Of a stretch of DNA of 64,000 bases, positions 1 through 18,100 are shown in pieces (position 1 is the stretch's first letter; each line of letters starts with the position of its first letter). The position numbers were made by a program, and so were the translations under genes. Source of the stretch: Cruorifilaria tuberocauda (Eukaryota > Nematoda > Chromadorea > Rhabditida > Onchocercidae); NCBI GenBank assembly GCA_013365365.1, contig JABVXU010000136.1:1-64000 (forward strand). Reading direction: 5' to 3'. The notes under the pieces are model-generated. The model made no database searches and was not told the origin of the DNA. It saw only the letters and a program-made list of their open reading frames with translations.

Positions 1-688
1 TATTTGGATTTTTTCCCCAGTCTTTTATTTACTTTCTCTGTGAGAAATATTAACTTCTAAGTCAGTGGAATGATTTAGCTAAAGATAGGCTTAAATTTTT
101 CCACCCATAAAATCTTCTGCCTTCTGCTCTCTTTAGTTTCCGAGAAATCTTTCTAATATAGTAGAAAAACATCACTAAATTTCTGACTTTTGCAGAAAAG
201 ATCAGAATGACGAGTAAGAATATATGTGACGGTATGCATAATAGTGATTCGATCAAATCCGTTACTTGTAAGTTTTTCTTTTTTAAATTTTCGAATTTGT
301 AATTTGGTCAATTCTAACATTTAATACATATATTAGCTTTCCATAAAAAAGAAAAAGGAAATTTTTAATTCGATAAGATTTTACAAATAATATTTATGAA
401 AAAAGGAAGAAGGTAAATGAATAATCTGGTGATAAAAGAATGTTTCCATTTGATATAACTTTTTCAAATTTCTTATAACAAGCCAGGATTATCAATGATG
501 GTAATATTATTTGCTGGAATTAATTTATTTTATACCTTACCGCGATTTTTATCATTTTAAGTTTTATTTATTTTTTCAAACGATACAGAAGGACTTGATC
601 ATTTAGCCCAATTTTAATTGATAAAAGAGCTATTGAGTTTAAAAATGTTATCATTTCATACAAATATTATTGCAACATTTATTTGCAG

Positions 689-1049
689 CATATTTATCTC
701 CACCACTTACGACATTACTGGTATCTCCCAGATCAAACTCTCCAACTAATGATAGATCATCGTTAGCATTTGATGGACCAACAATTAGACTTCCATCGGG
801 TTTGTTCGTTTATTTTCTTTAATTGAATTTTTAGAACATCACTATAAATTATTTTAAATCTTATTCTTAGATCGTTCACGTGCATTTATGAAAGTAATGC
901 ATGCTGGTCATTTAATTATCTGAAAAATCTTCGTTGTCATTATATGCGTTATGTGTGATAATTCTGTATTATCGAGTTCAATTACTTTATTTAGGCAATA
1001 AGACGACGATTATCTGTGAACCAACGGTTGGTGGTGATTCTGATAATAG
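689..1049 (+). other. candidate upstream coding exons (klumpfuss-like gene?)
   Basis: Two exon-like segments on the plus strand, 689-799 and 995-1049, have good acceptors (TTTGCAG, TTTAG) and GT donors. They join in phase into an open Ser/Pro/Thr-rich reading that starts AYLSPPLTTLLVSP and ends TVGGDSDN. The composition matches the low-complexity N-terminal part of the zinc-finger protein that follows. I could not connect them in phase to the exon at 2055 without a doubtful 16-nt microexon at 1735-1750. They may be upstream exons of that gene, an alternative N-terminus, or part of another transcript entering from outside the window. The rest of 1-2054 shows only AT-rich, intron-like sequence. 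Confidence 0.4.
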
Positions 1050-2054
1050 GTCAACGTTGCAAGCAAGTCTTTGATAACTTTTGATATCCGTGAAGATTTT
1101 TTTTCTCGTCTAAATTTCTGATTTGATCTTCTGTATCGCTTAGAAAGACTCACCACACTTGTAATTATTTAATTTTAAATTTAACTTTCAGTGAAGTAAC
1201 TTACTTACTTCTTTCTTTCATTCGCGTTTCAAAATATCTAATTGCTCGTTATTAAAGAAGCTCATAGTATCTTATTAGGTTTGGATTATTTATTTAATTA
1301 AACTTGAAAAGTTCAGAAAAAAATGAAGGTACTCCCTGATGAAGTATTTTAATTTTATATCACTTTTGTCATTCCTCTTTCTTTTCTTAAATTACTTCAA
1401 TACATTTTACAAATCACTCGTCCCTCCCGGCAGTATACTTTTTTTCTTCCTCTGTGAAGCGTTGCTCGAAAGTAACAATGTGCAAGTAATTATAAATCTC
1501 AATCGGTCATATTTCATCAGTCATCAGCAGTTATCATTTAATCTTTAATTGACTTGCCTTTTTGACTTGAACATAATTTTGTTCAAAAAATTTTGGGGAA
1601 TAGTGGCTGAGTTTGTACAACATTTTATATCATTTTGGTATATATTATGCATTGCGGAATATTCAAAAGCGAGTTTCTAAATTTAGTCCGAAATTTTAAT
1701 TTCTTAATACGAAGTTTTCCTTCTGAATCTTCAGGACGCATATATTTCAGGTATTTCTTCACATTCATCTCCTACATCTTTTAATCCCACTTATATTTTG
1801 ATTATTTAGCTTACTCTCATTCACTTTGTTTGCTTTAAATCTAACAGTAAATCACTAATGAGTAGATCACACTTATTATGATTACCAATACGGAACATTT
1901 ATACTAAGTCAGTCCTCGTTTAAAAATGATTTTGTGATAATTTTAACTTCGCTGCTTCATCCTAATGTAGCTTATAGGTATCATTTTGGTATAAATTATG
2001 ATAATTTATAATACATATATTGAAGAATATGAAATTGAAGAGTCTAAAGCAAAA

Positions 2055-7223
<5,169 letters not shown>

Positions 7224-8221
7224 TTAACTCATAGAATGAAAGTACGGTTTTGCGTTAAATCAAAATGGCAAAAGTTTCATTTTTTCTGAAAACTTTGAGA
7301 AGTTTCCTAACATTTAAATTTAAAATAATTGTTTTGAACATATCCCAATAACTCTTTTCCTTCTCTTCTCGATCTTACCGTTACATTTCCAAACAAAATA
7401 TGATACGATTTCTCTATCAGTTAATGTTTCAGTTGAAATTTGCGCAGTTCTGGAAAGAATCAAGTAGTTAAGCTAAAAGTAAAAGATATTCGAAATACAG
7501 ACTTGAATAATTATTATTGAACACTCTACAATTATTTTAGATGATTTACTCGACCGAACAAGCATCTGGCAGAAAAATATGCGAGGGTGTTTAGAGTCTT
7601 ATCAGTCATAATTGAGGTGATAAGAAGTTTACGACAATTCTTTTTGTAATACGGCTATAAAGTAAAATGTAGTATAATTTGAGATCGGTCGAATATATCA
7701 TATTATGCCGTCTCGTTTGTTTTTGTCTCTCCGTGTTCTTTTTCTCTTTATTAGATATCAGGTCTCATTTTCTGTTTGTTAAGATTTCATTTTTGATTAA
7801 TACATTTTTATATACCATTTCTTTTATACCAGTTTCTATTCCTGTAAAAATGAAAATGCCATACTTCTTTTTGAGAAACAAAATATTGGAAAAGAAATAC
7901 TTCTTAAAAAGGAAAAATATGAAAGAGAAAGCAAAAAGGAAGCGAATTAATATCATTTAACCAGTAAGATTTCCAATTAGCGTAATACGTTTTCGAGTCA
8001 TCTCGAAGTCAGAAATACTTTAAAACCTATTGATAATTTCAGATTTAGTATTTCTAGAGACATTTTTCAAACAGTTGAAGTGGTATTTAAATTGACTTTA
8101 AGTTCTGAATTTTGTCAAAAGCATACCCGGTAATTTTGTATCAGGACTATATCTGATTACTTCGTACTCGAGTCGTATTCAGTCATTAATCATTCCAGTT
8201 AATTTCACATCAATTTTGCTC
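7224..8221. other. intergenic region between convergent genes
   Basis: Holds the 3' untranslated regions of two genes that face each other: the zinc-finger gene (+) and the paraoxonase-like gene (-). It is AT-rich, and an AATAAA occurs near 8267. The open frames at 7679-7960 on both strands are Lys/Phe/Ile-rich AT translations with no splice structure, and I do not regard them as coding. Confidence 0.7.
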
Positions 8222-10427
8222 TTATACAATTTGAGAAGTATTAATATCACAATGCAATGTACGACCAAATAAACTACCAATAAGTAAAGAATTTTTATAA
8301 AATACAACTGAGGATGATCCCCATATTGTTGCACCATCATTTGCATACGGTTCTGTTATCACCCAACTGCTGTCATTTTCCTGAAAATTTTCTATATAAT
8401 TATTAATTTAATTAATCGCTAAAGTTTAACAAACACCGACGAACATAATTCTTGTTTATAGTCCTAAAATTAAATGAAAGAATTTGGACCTGTAAACGTA
8501 TGCGAAGTATTTGGGACGGCGATCGTTGTTGCATATTTACCGGATCTTGTATGTGTTTATGAGCTTTATATAATACCGGATGAAGTGCTACCCATACATT
8601 TCCAGTATCAGTTTCAATGAATAATTTATTCGGTGATGAAAGAAGTGGGATTTCAGTTGCGAATATCACTGACATATCTTGCCGTAGGTGATATATTCGT
8701 ATGAACTGAATGAAAAATAATAAGTGAAGGAACATTAATTAAACTGAAATTGATTTATTTCATCGGTTGATTCATTGCTTAATATTTTGTATCGTTTAAT
8801 ATATATCATTGTTATCTTATTAATAATTTTTTCATGTAAAAATAAATATTAAGATATAAATAAATAATTCCAATTTTTATATATCAGGAAGATTTATCAA
8901 CTCACTTCATTAATCGTACTGGCAACATACAGTCGATTTAGCTGCTTATTTATAGTAATTCCATTTGGTGTTGGAAAATATCTAATGGAAAAATTTTAAT
9001 TAAATAACAGGAATAAACATATATTATAAAACAAATGTAAATTTTGCAGGTAAAAAAAAATGATTTAATAGAAATTAATGACTGGAAAACAACTTGCAGG
9101 TTTTACGTTGAAACAAAGGAAGAAAATGAATGTTATTTGATTCGTTGAATAAATGCTGAGTCAAGTGCTCAAATACTACTATTAGTTTTTCTTCAGAGAA
9201 AATGAAAAACTTTTCAAGGTAGTTTCCCTGTCGGCCATCATAATAGACAATGGAACCGAAAGATGATTGCATAGCAAATTCAACAATTTGCATCCAATGT
9301 TCTCGACAGTAAACATAATTGGTAACAATAAATCGATCAGCGCCAACGACGGTTATATCTGCTAAACTGAACTTGAAATATTAATTGAATTGGAGGAGAC
9401 GACCTGATAAGGTATTTGCTGAAAAAATAAATGGATGAACTACTAGGGATATAGCTTACTTTCGAAATTTATCATTATTAATTGTTTTCCAATGAATAAG
9501 AAGCAGATGATCATGATCGAGTTGGAAGACTTCAACCGTATCATTGCCCTGATAAGAATTAGTGATGTAAACAGTTATTCGGCCTCTACTTGCATACACA
9601 TCAATTCCATATGGAATGAAATATTGCTGCAAAAGTTCACAATTTTTTTTTCGCTGCTAATACTTTATTTCAGTGATAAACTAATTTTGGAGTCATTTAA
9701 TGAATAAGACAAGGATATCAGTTCTTTTCCAAAAAAGCTTTCAATACACCTTTTAATAAATTATTTTAGAAATTTCTTGTTAAAATTCTAGCAAATAAAG
9801 AATTAAATTAGTGTGCATGATGAAAACTATTCCCAAAATTTTGATTTGTTTTACAATGATTTCACGATTCAAATTTTGAAGAAGATACATGATCCTGTGT
9901 CCTCTTCCAGTTCTCAGGATTCCGAACCAATTGTTCCATTCAGTCTAAAGTTAACGACTAGAAGACTAAGTAAGCTTTACTTTCGTAATCTTATCCTTAA
10001 ATTTGATAACTTCCGTTGAGTTAATTCCCAACAATAATGCTTCATTTACTAATTAAAAATTAAATTTTAACTTACCAAATTAAATCCTTTAATTCTCAAT
10101 TTCTTTGCTTCATAGTTTCTATTATCCATGAAATCATACAGAAATACTGCGCCGGTAATATTCCCAACGTCTCGACTTCTTGCGTATCCACTTGTTATCA
10201 GTGCAACATTCAATTCCGGAATAAGTACCATACCAGCAGAACCATTTGCTGAATTAATCTAAATTAACTTATCAATTTAAGGTAATTTGATAAAAAATAA
10301 AAAAAAGGAATGGAACGATAGAATAAGCATAAATTAATTAATACCAATTGTTCCACCGGATGTATGAAGAAATCGACACAAGCCAGGTGTATGATTGTAA
10401 ACACGTTTGTTTATATCCAGTAGCAAG
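8222..10427 (-). CDS. paraoxonase-fold protein (MEC-6/POML-like), 5' end unresolved
   Basis: Seven exons in minus-strand order: 10345-10427, 10076-10248, 9460-9626, 9211-9366, 8906-8981, 8490-8705, 8222-8380. All phases agree and give about 342 residues to a TAA stop at 8222-8224. Paraoxonase landmarks appear in order: NKRVYNHTPGLCRFL, LITSGY, IPYGIDVY, TVEVFQLDH, LADITVVGADRFIVTN, SIVYYDG, PNGITINKQLNRLYVAST, TGNVWVALHP and the C-terminal EPYANDGATIWGSSSVVFYK...LLIGSLFG. In animals these are secreted or membrane-anchored six-bladed propellers. Nematode relatives are MEC-6 and the POML proteins, which help ion-channel assembly. Several residues equivalent to calcium ligands and the catalytic His of PON1 are changed (see findings), so it is probably not a lactonase. 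The donor after GNYLEK at 9211 (GTTTTT) is weak but gives the expected spacing. The first exon, with the expected signal anchor, was not found. Confidence 0.85.
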
Positions 10428-12025
10428 CTAAATTGATAAATTAGTCGCAAGGAATAATTAATTGTCAAGTATCTCAATTTAAAAAATTAAAATTTAATTA
10501 TGCAACTACTAGCTAACATCTGAATTTTTATTTTATTTTATTTTTCTTTGTTTTTGAGAAAAATTTCTCAAAGTTTATCGTAAATTAAAATTAAAAATAA
10601 ACGAAAATGATAGAGAAAACATACAAGAATCGAATTATTAAACTATAACTCAATCCAATAAACAATAATGTTATTATTGGAGCAGTCATTTCAAAAAAAA
10701 TTTTCCTTTCTAGATGATATCATCAAATCGATCATTCTCCTTTTCATAGTCTTAATTTATGATCATTTATTTCATCATAACAATATTTCATTCCTGCGTT
10801 TTCGATACTTATTCGATTTTTTTATTAAGAAACTAAAATATGTACTGGTAAAGAAGAAATTATAATCGGAAATCATAATGCAAGTTTTTTTTGTTCTGTA
10901 TTGATTGGAAAAAAATTTTTAAATAAGAAATAAATATTTTAAATTGATAAAAACAATAAGAAGAAGAAGAATTGAAGAATCAAATTTGGCTCATAAAATA
11001 AATTTGAGAAAGGAATGAGAAGATTCCAGAAAGTTCCATCGAAATTTCATTGTTGGATGGATGGACGAGAAGCCTCAGCTTCAAACTCTTTCAACGGATC
11101 GATTTTCCACACTATCCTAAGCACATCATAGCACAATCTGTCATTTCTTCTCTCATTTTCTCTTTTATTGGAAACTCTCATGATAACAAATATGTTTTAA
11201 TACTATCAAATAATTGCTATTACTTCATAATCACTTATTTACTGTGTCCTATAAATTATCATTATCATTTAATTACAAGTATTTTGTGTGACCTTCATGA
11301 TTTATGACCTCTATGTAATTTTTATAACTTTTATGTAATTTAGCTTGATCGGTATTCCAAAATATTGCTGTAATAATGAGACGGAAAAAGTTGGAACAAT
11401 CGTTCGGTTGACCAAATTGCGAAATAAAGGAAAATTAATATTTGCAAGTGTTGTCATTCGATACTATGAAATCAACAAGCAAACACGAAAATATAATTCA
11501 ATTTCTCGAAAATTTCCGTACTGATAATTTTCAATAGATGTGACTAGTTGAGAGCGCAAAATGCTTCTTCGTTGATTAGTTTGGCGCAGTCTGTTGAGAT
11601 AAATATACTTGAATGTCATGTGATGCAATCATTATGTCCTATGTAAGCAACAAAAAAAAAGAAAAATCAATTCATTTACACAACAGTTTACAATATTAGC
11701 AAATTAATTAATTAATTAATTATTCATCAATTATTCATCATTATCATCATCATCCTCACCAAACCACATATATTTGTCGAGAATGCATACATTACCTTTG
11801 CCTCTTGTTAACATTAATGATGATCCTGAAAATCTTCCACGATTACCACATAACTTCGAATTACTGCTTCTTCATACTTTTCAACTTATTTCAGCATTGT
11901 AGTATTTATTTTCTATTAAAAATAAAGTCAATATTTCCGGGTACCATTCTGTTTTTGAACAAATTTCTTCAAACACTTTTTTTGAATTTTTAGTTTTTCA
12001 TCATTTTCATTTTCTGGTCCCTAAT
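10428..12025. other. intergenic region
   Basis: Upstream of the paraoxonase-like gene and downstream of the F-box gene. It must contain the missing first exon and promoter of the former, but no frame on the minus strand is convincing. A hydrophobic minus-strand frame near 11350-11420 lacks a Met. A short (ATTA)n run lies at about 11701-11722. Plus-strand open frames at 10668, 11050 and 11805 are AT-rich translations without support. Confidence 0.6.
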
Positions 12026-12173
12026 TTATTCATAGCTTATCCCAGTGTAACAGAAACCTTTGAATGCTACTTTGAAGACATTATTGCATTTTCGTAGCAA
12101 TCGACCTATAGCTTGATCAATTCGGTTTTGTGAAATGCCGGATAATTTCAATTTTACACTACTCATCGTTTCA
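12026..12173 (-). CDS. orphan terminal exon downstream of the F-box gene
   Basis: A good acceptor (CATTTTCAG) leads into an open frame that reads ETMSSVKLKLSGISQNRIDQ and ends ...FKGFCYTGISYE followed by TAA at 12026-12028. It needs an upstream exon ending in phase 2. The last F-box exon (12344-12556) has no phase-2 donor, so I could not join them. It may be an alternative last exon of the F-box gene reached through a missed small exon, or the end of another transcript. The codon content looks real; the parent gene is unknown. Confidence 0.4.
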
Positions 12174-12343
12174 CTGAAAATGAAATGATGGAATAATTAA
12201 AAATGAAATGAAATAATATGAAATAATTAAAAAGGAAAATTGAATTTATCAAAAAATTTTTCCAAAGTATTGAAATTTTTCTAAAAAAAGCAATATAGAT
12301 TAACTCGATAAAATTCTGCTTAATAATTTTCATTAAACATTTT

Positions 12344-15102
12344 TTAATTTTTTAATTGAAAATATTGACGCAAACTCTTATTGAAATGTATGAACCGTGC
12401 TATTTCAAGCCAATAACTCATAATTCTTGCTGCTTGGGCAACGTTGTTCTCACTGATATGTATGATACGTAAAATACCGTCAGGCGGCATTTGCTCCAAT
12501 ACTTGAATGACACATTCACGCTCCGTTAAGCTATCCAAATCAAATGATGTTGTGCACTGTAAGTATCTCACGTTTTATTAAAAATTTTAAATTTTATTTC
12601 TAAAATTCGAATCTTTTCTTCATCCCAAATGTTCTGCTGATTTTGTTAAGTGTACCTCAACATCAAGTGAATCAGTTTTTTTAGCTATATCTAATGAAGT
12701 GTGATAAGGGACATTTTTATCATTAATGCTATGCAATAAGCGCACAGGAGAATTTATACTTATTCTTTCTTTCTTTAAAAAAAGGTTCTTCCCACCATCT
12801 TCTATCAAATTCTTGGTTATTTTGTATGTACACCCAAATTGTTGTGAAATTTTCCATCATATGTTAAAAAATGTAAAAAAATAAGAAATATTAGTCATGA
12901 AACAATAAAAGCTACACATACCTGTAGCAGAAGTGTTTCAAGCCTTTTCAATACTTTTTCGATACCATTTTGTAAATATGAATGAAATTTTATATGTGGG
13001 CAAATAATTGCTAAATTTTGAATCGGTGCATTAGCTAATATTTTGGAAAGGATTGATGATGTAAGATATTCGACACCGCCAAGTTCAAGTGTTCTAAAAG
13101 TAATGAGCATATGTAACTTTTCGAAAGTTATCTGATTTTATGAACTCTTCATAACTGTGCATTCATTCGTTGATTTTTCTCCTTTGCAATTTATTCTCAA
13201 AACGATCAATTTCGTTTTGATCAGTGATCAAACATACATAAGATTCTTTCCGTCCAATGCTTCGAGAAGATACATATGTGAAAAGCTGTCAAGATGGCAT
13301 GTTTGGTATTGAAATTGGCGCAATTGTTGGCATTGCTTAATGGCATTCCAAAATTCTTCGCAGTACAAACCAAAATCCATGCAAATGTGGCGAAAACATA
13401 ATTCATGAAGAGATGTTGAAAAATGATTTATAACTTTTGATATCTGAAATTTGAATGCAATTCTTCTGATGTCAAGAAGAAAAAGTTAAGAAAATTTCCA
13501 AAAGGCAAGGAAGGATTAAGTTAAAAGATTTAAAGGAGCCAAGAAAATAAAGTAAGAAAGATAATAAAATTTTAATTTGAAATAACAGACCACTTCACAA
13601 TCATCATCATCACTACCAACAATTGTCATCTTGTCCATTTTCAATTGTCGCCATCGTCCACCTTCAACTAAATCTGTTCTTGAAATTTCTTTCAGAAGTG
13701 CATCACACAGTTCACCATTTATTGGTGTTTCTAACCAAAGATGTTCGATATAATCGACACGTTTTGCTAGAAATTATCATCGTTTAAATTTTGCTCATGA
13801 TGATACTGAATTCCATGATAATAATTCAAATAGAGAAGTGTTTGTTGAATTTTAAACTTTTACTAAAATATTTTGTTATAGGAATTGATCAAAAACAGAA
13901 ATATTATCTAATTTTAATAACTTCAATTAACCTTCTCCAAATAATTCTCCTGGCTTCATAGCCTAGTCCATTTATATCTTATAAAAAGTCATACCAATTC
14001 GCTGCACAAATAATTCAGCCTGCCAATCTTTTATGACTATTACATCATTCATATTTGTTTTCCTTGCGAAACTATGTTCAGGCATTAAGAGTTGTATTAT
14101 AAGATCAGAATGGTCAGTCCAAATTTCGATATTATCCAATGATACTCCTTGCAGTTTAATCGGTGGCAAGCTGATCAAACTTTGTTGAAATATTTCTTCT
14201 GTTAAACGACACACCTATAATATATAATAATATTTTCGTCTGATTGAATGAATTTCGTTTATTATCTAGTGTTTTTGATGAATAATAATTGCATTTGTGA
14301 TTATATTTAATAAATATTATCAAATAGTAATAGTTATGGTTGCATTCAATAAATCTTACCAAATATTTTCGTGTCATTCAAGTATAAATATTAAAAGCTT
14401 AAGTAAAAATACGACATTTTTGATAAAAAAGGCGACGATTGCTATCGGAAGATTATTCATCAGAAGCTGAGCCTCATCACATAAATGTGTCGATTTTGAA
14501 GTTAATTGGAGGTGAATAATTAAATGGCTAATTGTTCTTTATACCCACTTGGTTTGAAATTGATGCTAGCTAGTGAAAGGATAATTTCTTAAACTATTTG
14601 AAAAATCATTAAGAAAAAAATATTCATCTTTTCGATATTATTTATTATTTCATTCATCTGAAAAAAAATAAATTTAATATTTTTAAATGATTTAAATATT
14701 ATTAAATAATTAAATATTTGTAAATGATATTATAGTTAATTTATTAAATTAACTTACTCGTCGAAGACGTATACGATCGTAGATGTCAAGATAAGGAAAA
14801 ACCTGTAGTAACACCGGAGCCAACATTCGATGTAGAGAATCTGAACTTTTATCACTATCTGATATTACTTTCTGGCTATCTTTTATCGTTTCAACATTTA
14901 GCGTCAATTCCACATTGCAAGATTTATTTGTTATTAATTTCGATAGCAATCGCTTACGAAACAAACGTTTTGCATGAATCCAAATCGAGCGTCGTTGATA
15001 ATCATTTCGTTTCAATTTATCAGGTAATTTTTTATAGGTTGATGAGGTAGGAAATTGTTCAACTAGCGATGTCGAGGAGCGAAGTGAAGAGGTGGTCTCC
15101 AT
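12344..15102 (-). CDS. F-box / leucine-rich-repeat-like protein
   Basis: Six exons in minus order: 14758-15102, 13995-14214, 13591-13766, 13238-13443, 12922-13093, 12344-12556. Phases agree and give 443 residues. After a basic Ser-rich N-terminus, an F-box spans the first splice: VLLQVFPYLDIYDRIRLRRV joined to CRLTEEIF, at about residues 96-123. The rest has LRR-like segments such as DYIEHLWLETP, LHELCFRHICMDF, LRQFQYQTCHLDSF and LELGGVEYL. By family this would be a substrate receptor of an SCF (SKP1-cullin) ubiquitin ligase; the target is unknown. The ATG at 15100-15102 lies 9 nt after a TTACAG acceptor (minus strand, about 15112), which is the usual place for SL trans-splicing in nematodes. 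The exon end at 13238 uses GTATGT rather than a nearby GTTTGA because only that keeps phase. The C-terminus is uncertain (see 12026-12173). Confidence 0.78.
12620..12850 (-). pseudogene. fragment of an ABHD10-like alpha/beta hydrolase
   Basis: A minus-strand frame inside an F-box gene intron reads ...KITKNLIEDGG...INSPVRLLHSINDKNVPYHT...LDVEVHLTKSAEHLG and then a TGA stop. This matches the C-terminal third of mitochondrial ABHD10-type hydrolases: the PVRLLHG strand, the catalytic Asp loop (here IND), VPWHTS (here VPYHTS) and the catalytic His (here SAEH). The nucleophile-serine half is absent nearby, there is no clear acceptor before the fragment, and the frame stops where the family continues for about 25 more residues. 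I read it as a decayed, truncated copy on the same strand as its host. A nested exon of an unknown transcript is less likely. Confidence 0.55.
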
Positions 15103-18100
15103 TGGAATTGTCTGTAATTTGAAAGTTCATTATGAACATTTCGTTGATTGAATTAATACAATCAAAGAAACAAGTATTTTACAGTTCCCAAACTAAATTC
15201 ATTTCATAAACCACAAATTCTTCAATATTTTATTGATATTTTTAAATCAAATTCAAATGTTATAAAACTTAATTCATTTGTTGATAAAGCTTAGCTTATG
15301 ATCGATTATTCCATCATTTCAAGCAAAATTCTTTATAGTTGTTTTCACAAAACGCTTTTTTCGTTATAACTACATAAACAGTGAAACGGATGACCATTAT
15401 GAGAAATTTTAAATATTACACGTTCAATAAGACTTCGTGATGACAGTGGCAGGTTTACTTTCAGATTTATACTTCAATACATGATAATATTCAATATATG
15501 ACATCTTTAAGGTTAATAAAGAAGTTCATGTTAGAGATATCAAAGGAATGAAGAAAAATAGATATCAAATGATGAAATTTCCATTCCACTTTAATAAAAA
15601 TTAAGAATTGGAAAATTCCCGCGAGCACCTAGATGAACAGAGTGATGGTGGAAATGGATGAAATGAACTTTGTAAGCCGTTGGGTTTTGTCAGTATCTAA
15701 ACAATGAGGGAAAAATTCTTTATGATCGCATAAGACAACATATCGATGGGAAAATTACACATATTGCATTTTGGACAACATCCATCTTTCACTGATTTAA
15801 TGATACTTATTTTGAAAAGATTGATCTTTTCCTCTCAATTTGAAGCAATGATAATATAATCAATAAAATGTTATCACCATGGAATGCAAGCAAACTGTCA
15901 TAGAATGAAATTAAGGAAAGATTATTAATTTAATGTCAATAAATAATGACTTGATATAAATCAATAAATATTTCCTAATGTATATTAATTGATTTGGTAT
16001 TTGGAATAGAAAGACATCAAGGAGTTTGACGATAAAATGATTACTGGAAGGAAAAGTGATAATCCAAGGAGAGGAAAGAAGGAGGGAAATTTGAAAGTTC
16101 TTCTAATTCACATTGGCCCTTCCTTTCTTCCTTTTTTTTCTTTGCATAATATCAATGTATTGTTGTGATACTGTAAGAGCGAATGTATTTCTGCATATGT
16201 ATTAAGCTATTTTGTCAGTAAACTGAAAGAATCTGAAAGACGGAAAAAGGAAAGTAAAAGATAGATGGATGAGAAAAGGAAATGAATGCAATTTAACGAT
16301 AGTAATTGAGAGAGCGAACTTTTACTTAGATTTCTATCAAATATTGTGACCATCTTTTACATCATCGTTATCGATTGATCAATTTCAATTAAATATGGGA
16401 ATTTTGGGATAATCATTGGATGACAAAATTTTGCAAAAAAATTGTTGTATATCAGTTAGAATGGAAATAATCAGTGAGATGAAGGCATAGAAAAAAGGAA
16501 TTGATCTAATTTGATCTTGGTATAGTTATATTTGGAAGTTGCTGGATGATATTAATTTTCCTTTTTAAAAATTAATTTAATGAATAATTACACTTGAGAC
16601 AATTACTCTCATTTTTCGCAACATTTTATTTTGTATCGGAAATTGAGGAATTAAAATTAGTATTTAACTTTAATTAAATATGGATAGATCGCAAATACTA
16701 TACATTAATAATTCGAAATCAATAAACAAAGAAATAAATGAGAACTAATTTTCTGAACGAGTTGTGTCAGTTTTTTTTATTTATCAACAGGACATCTTCT
16801 GGTTATTAATAAAATATGCAAATAATTTAGCAAGCCTAAATTAGGAGTTAGTGCAATTAGAAAAAAGAAAAAAGAAATCTCACTTGTGTAAGACTAATGT
16901 CTTAGACTAATGCAACAACAACAATAATACCATACTCATTTCCATGTCAATTACAATTTACGCCCCGCAGGCAGTCATAAGTTCAATGGCGCCTTAACTC
17001 AGACAGTCAAATTACTATTTGAGGATTTCTATTTTATGCATTTTAGCAGAATTTTTCTCCATTCAATGAAACAATAGCATTTTGTTTCATTTCTTTTCAA
17101 TTTACTTCATAATGTGATGAAATTTACTTCTGAAAAATCTTAACAGTTGACCCCTTTTATTTCGTTTGTTCAACAAATATTTAAATAAAATTTTCAAAGT
17201 GGCATTAAATGGTTAATGGATTTAGGGTTTAGTGTAATGTAGCATATGGCAGTTAATAATAACACAAAGATGGGGAAGCGGTCGAGTAGCCAGTGCTAAA
17301 ATTAGTTTCATTAAATTGTAAACAATTTGTGAGCATAAGCTAGAAAGAGAAATAAGTTGAATAACAAACATGTCCAGCAGGCGGAAAAGGAATCTTACAC
17401 AGAAATTATGGTCTTCTTAGAATGGACAAATATTACTTTGGTAGTTTTACCGACTATTTGAAAATCTTTGTAGTCTTTTTTACAAATAATTAATTGAAAT
17501 TATTCCAACAACTAATGTAATCTTTCTTTACGTATTTTTTCTCACCAATAACGTACTGTTCACGCAATCCGCATATTTATCATTTGCAAATTTTAATACG
17601 ACCAACTCTGATAATAATACATATCGAAGATGATATGAGTGAAATGCGGGAATGATAAGTAAGGGAAGTGAATTGATTGAAAGTGTTAGGTGAGAAGGGC
17701 TAATCAAATGTCGGCATCTCGTTAATGATAACACAGTTCATTACTCATTTGACACCTATTTTTTCTCATTCACACCTTCTTCCTGTCCATTAAAAATTAG
17801 GTTCCAATGATGAATGGATGAGACGGTTACGTTACGCTTATTGTAATTTCGAAAATTTCACCTAATTTAAACAGATCATTATAAAAAGTGTAAATGAAAT
17901 CAATGAATGCTTTTCTCTGTTGAACAACAATAATGAAATTAAGAAGTTTCTAAGAATGTTAGCTTGAAATATTGAGACTTAGATTTAAGAGACTCATTGC
18001 AATTGTTAGAACAACGATAATTTTGAATGTAAAATAATTTGGAAATTGAAAGCTTTTTTGGTCGTGTCAGATGGAATAAAGATTTTCCACGTCACTTAGA

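Noticed and set aside
1735..1750. 16-nt microexon upstream of the zinc-finger gene
   Set aside because: It would fix the phase between the 995-1049 segment and 2043, but the downstream acceptor is poor and there is no other support.
13932..13962. Possible 31-nt exon of the F-box gene
   Set aside because: Including it breaks the frame. Joining 13995 directly to 13766 keeps phase and gives the LRR reading AKRVDYIEHLW.
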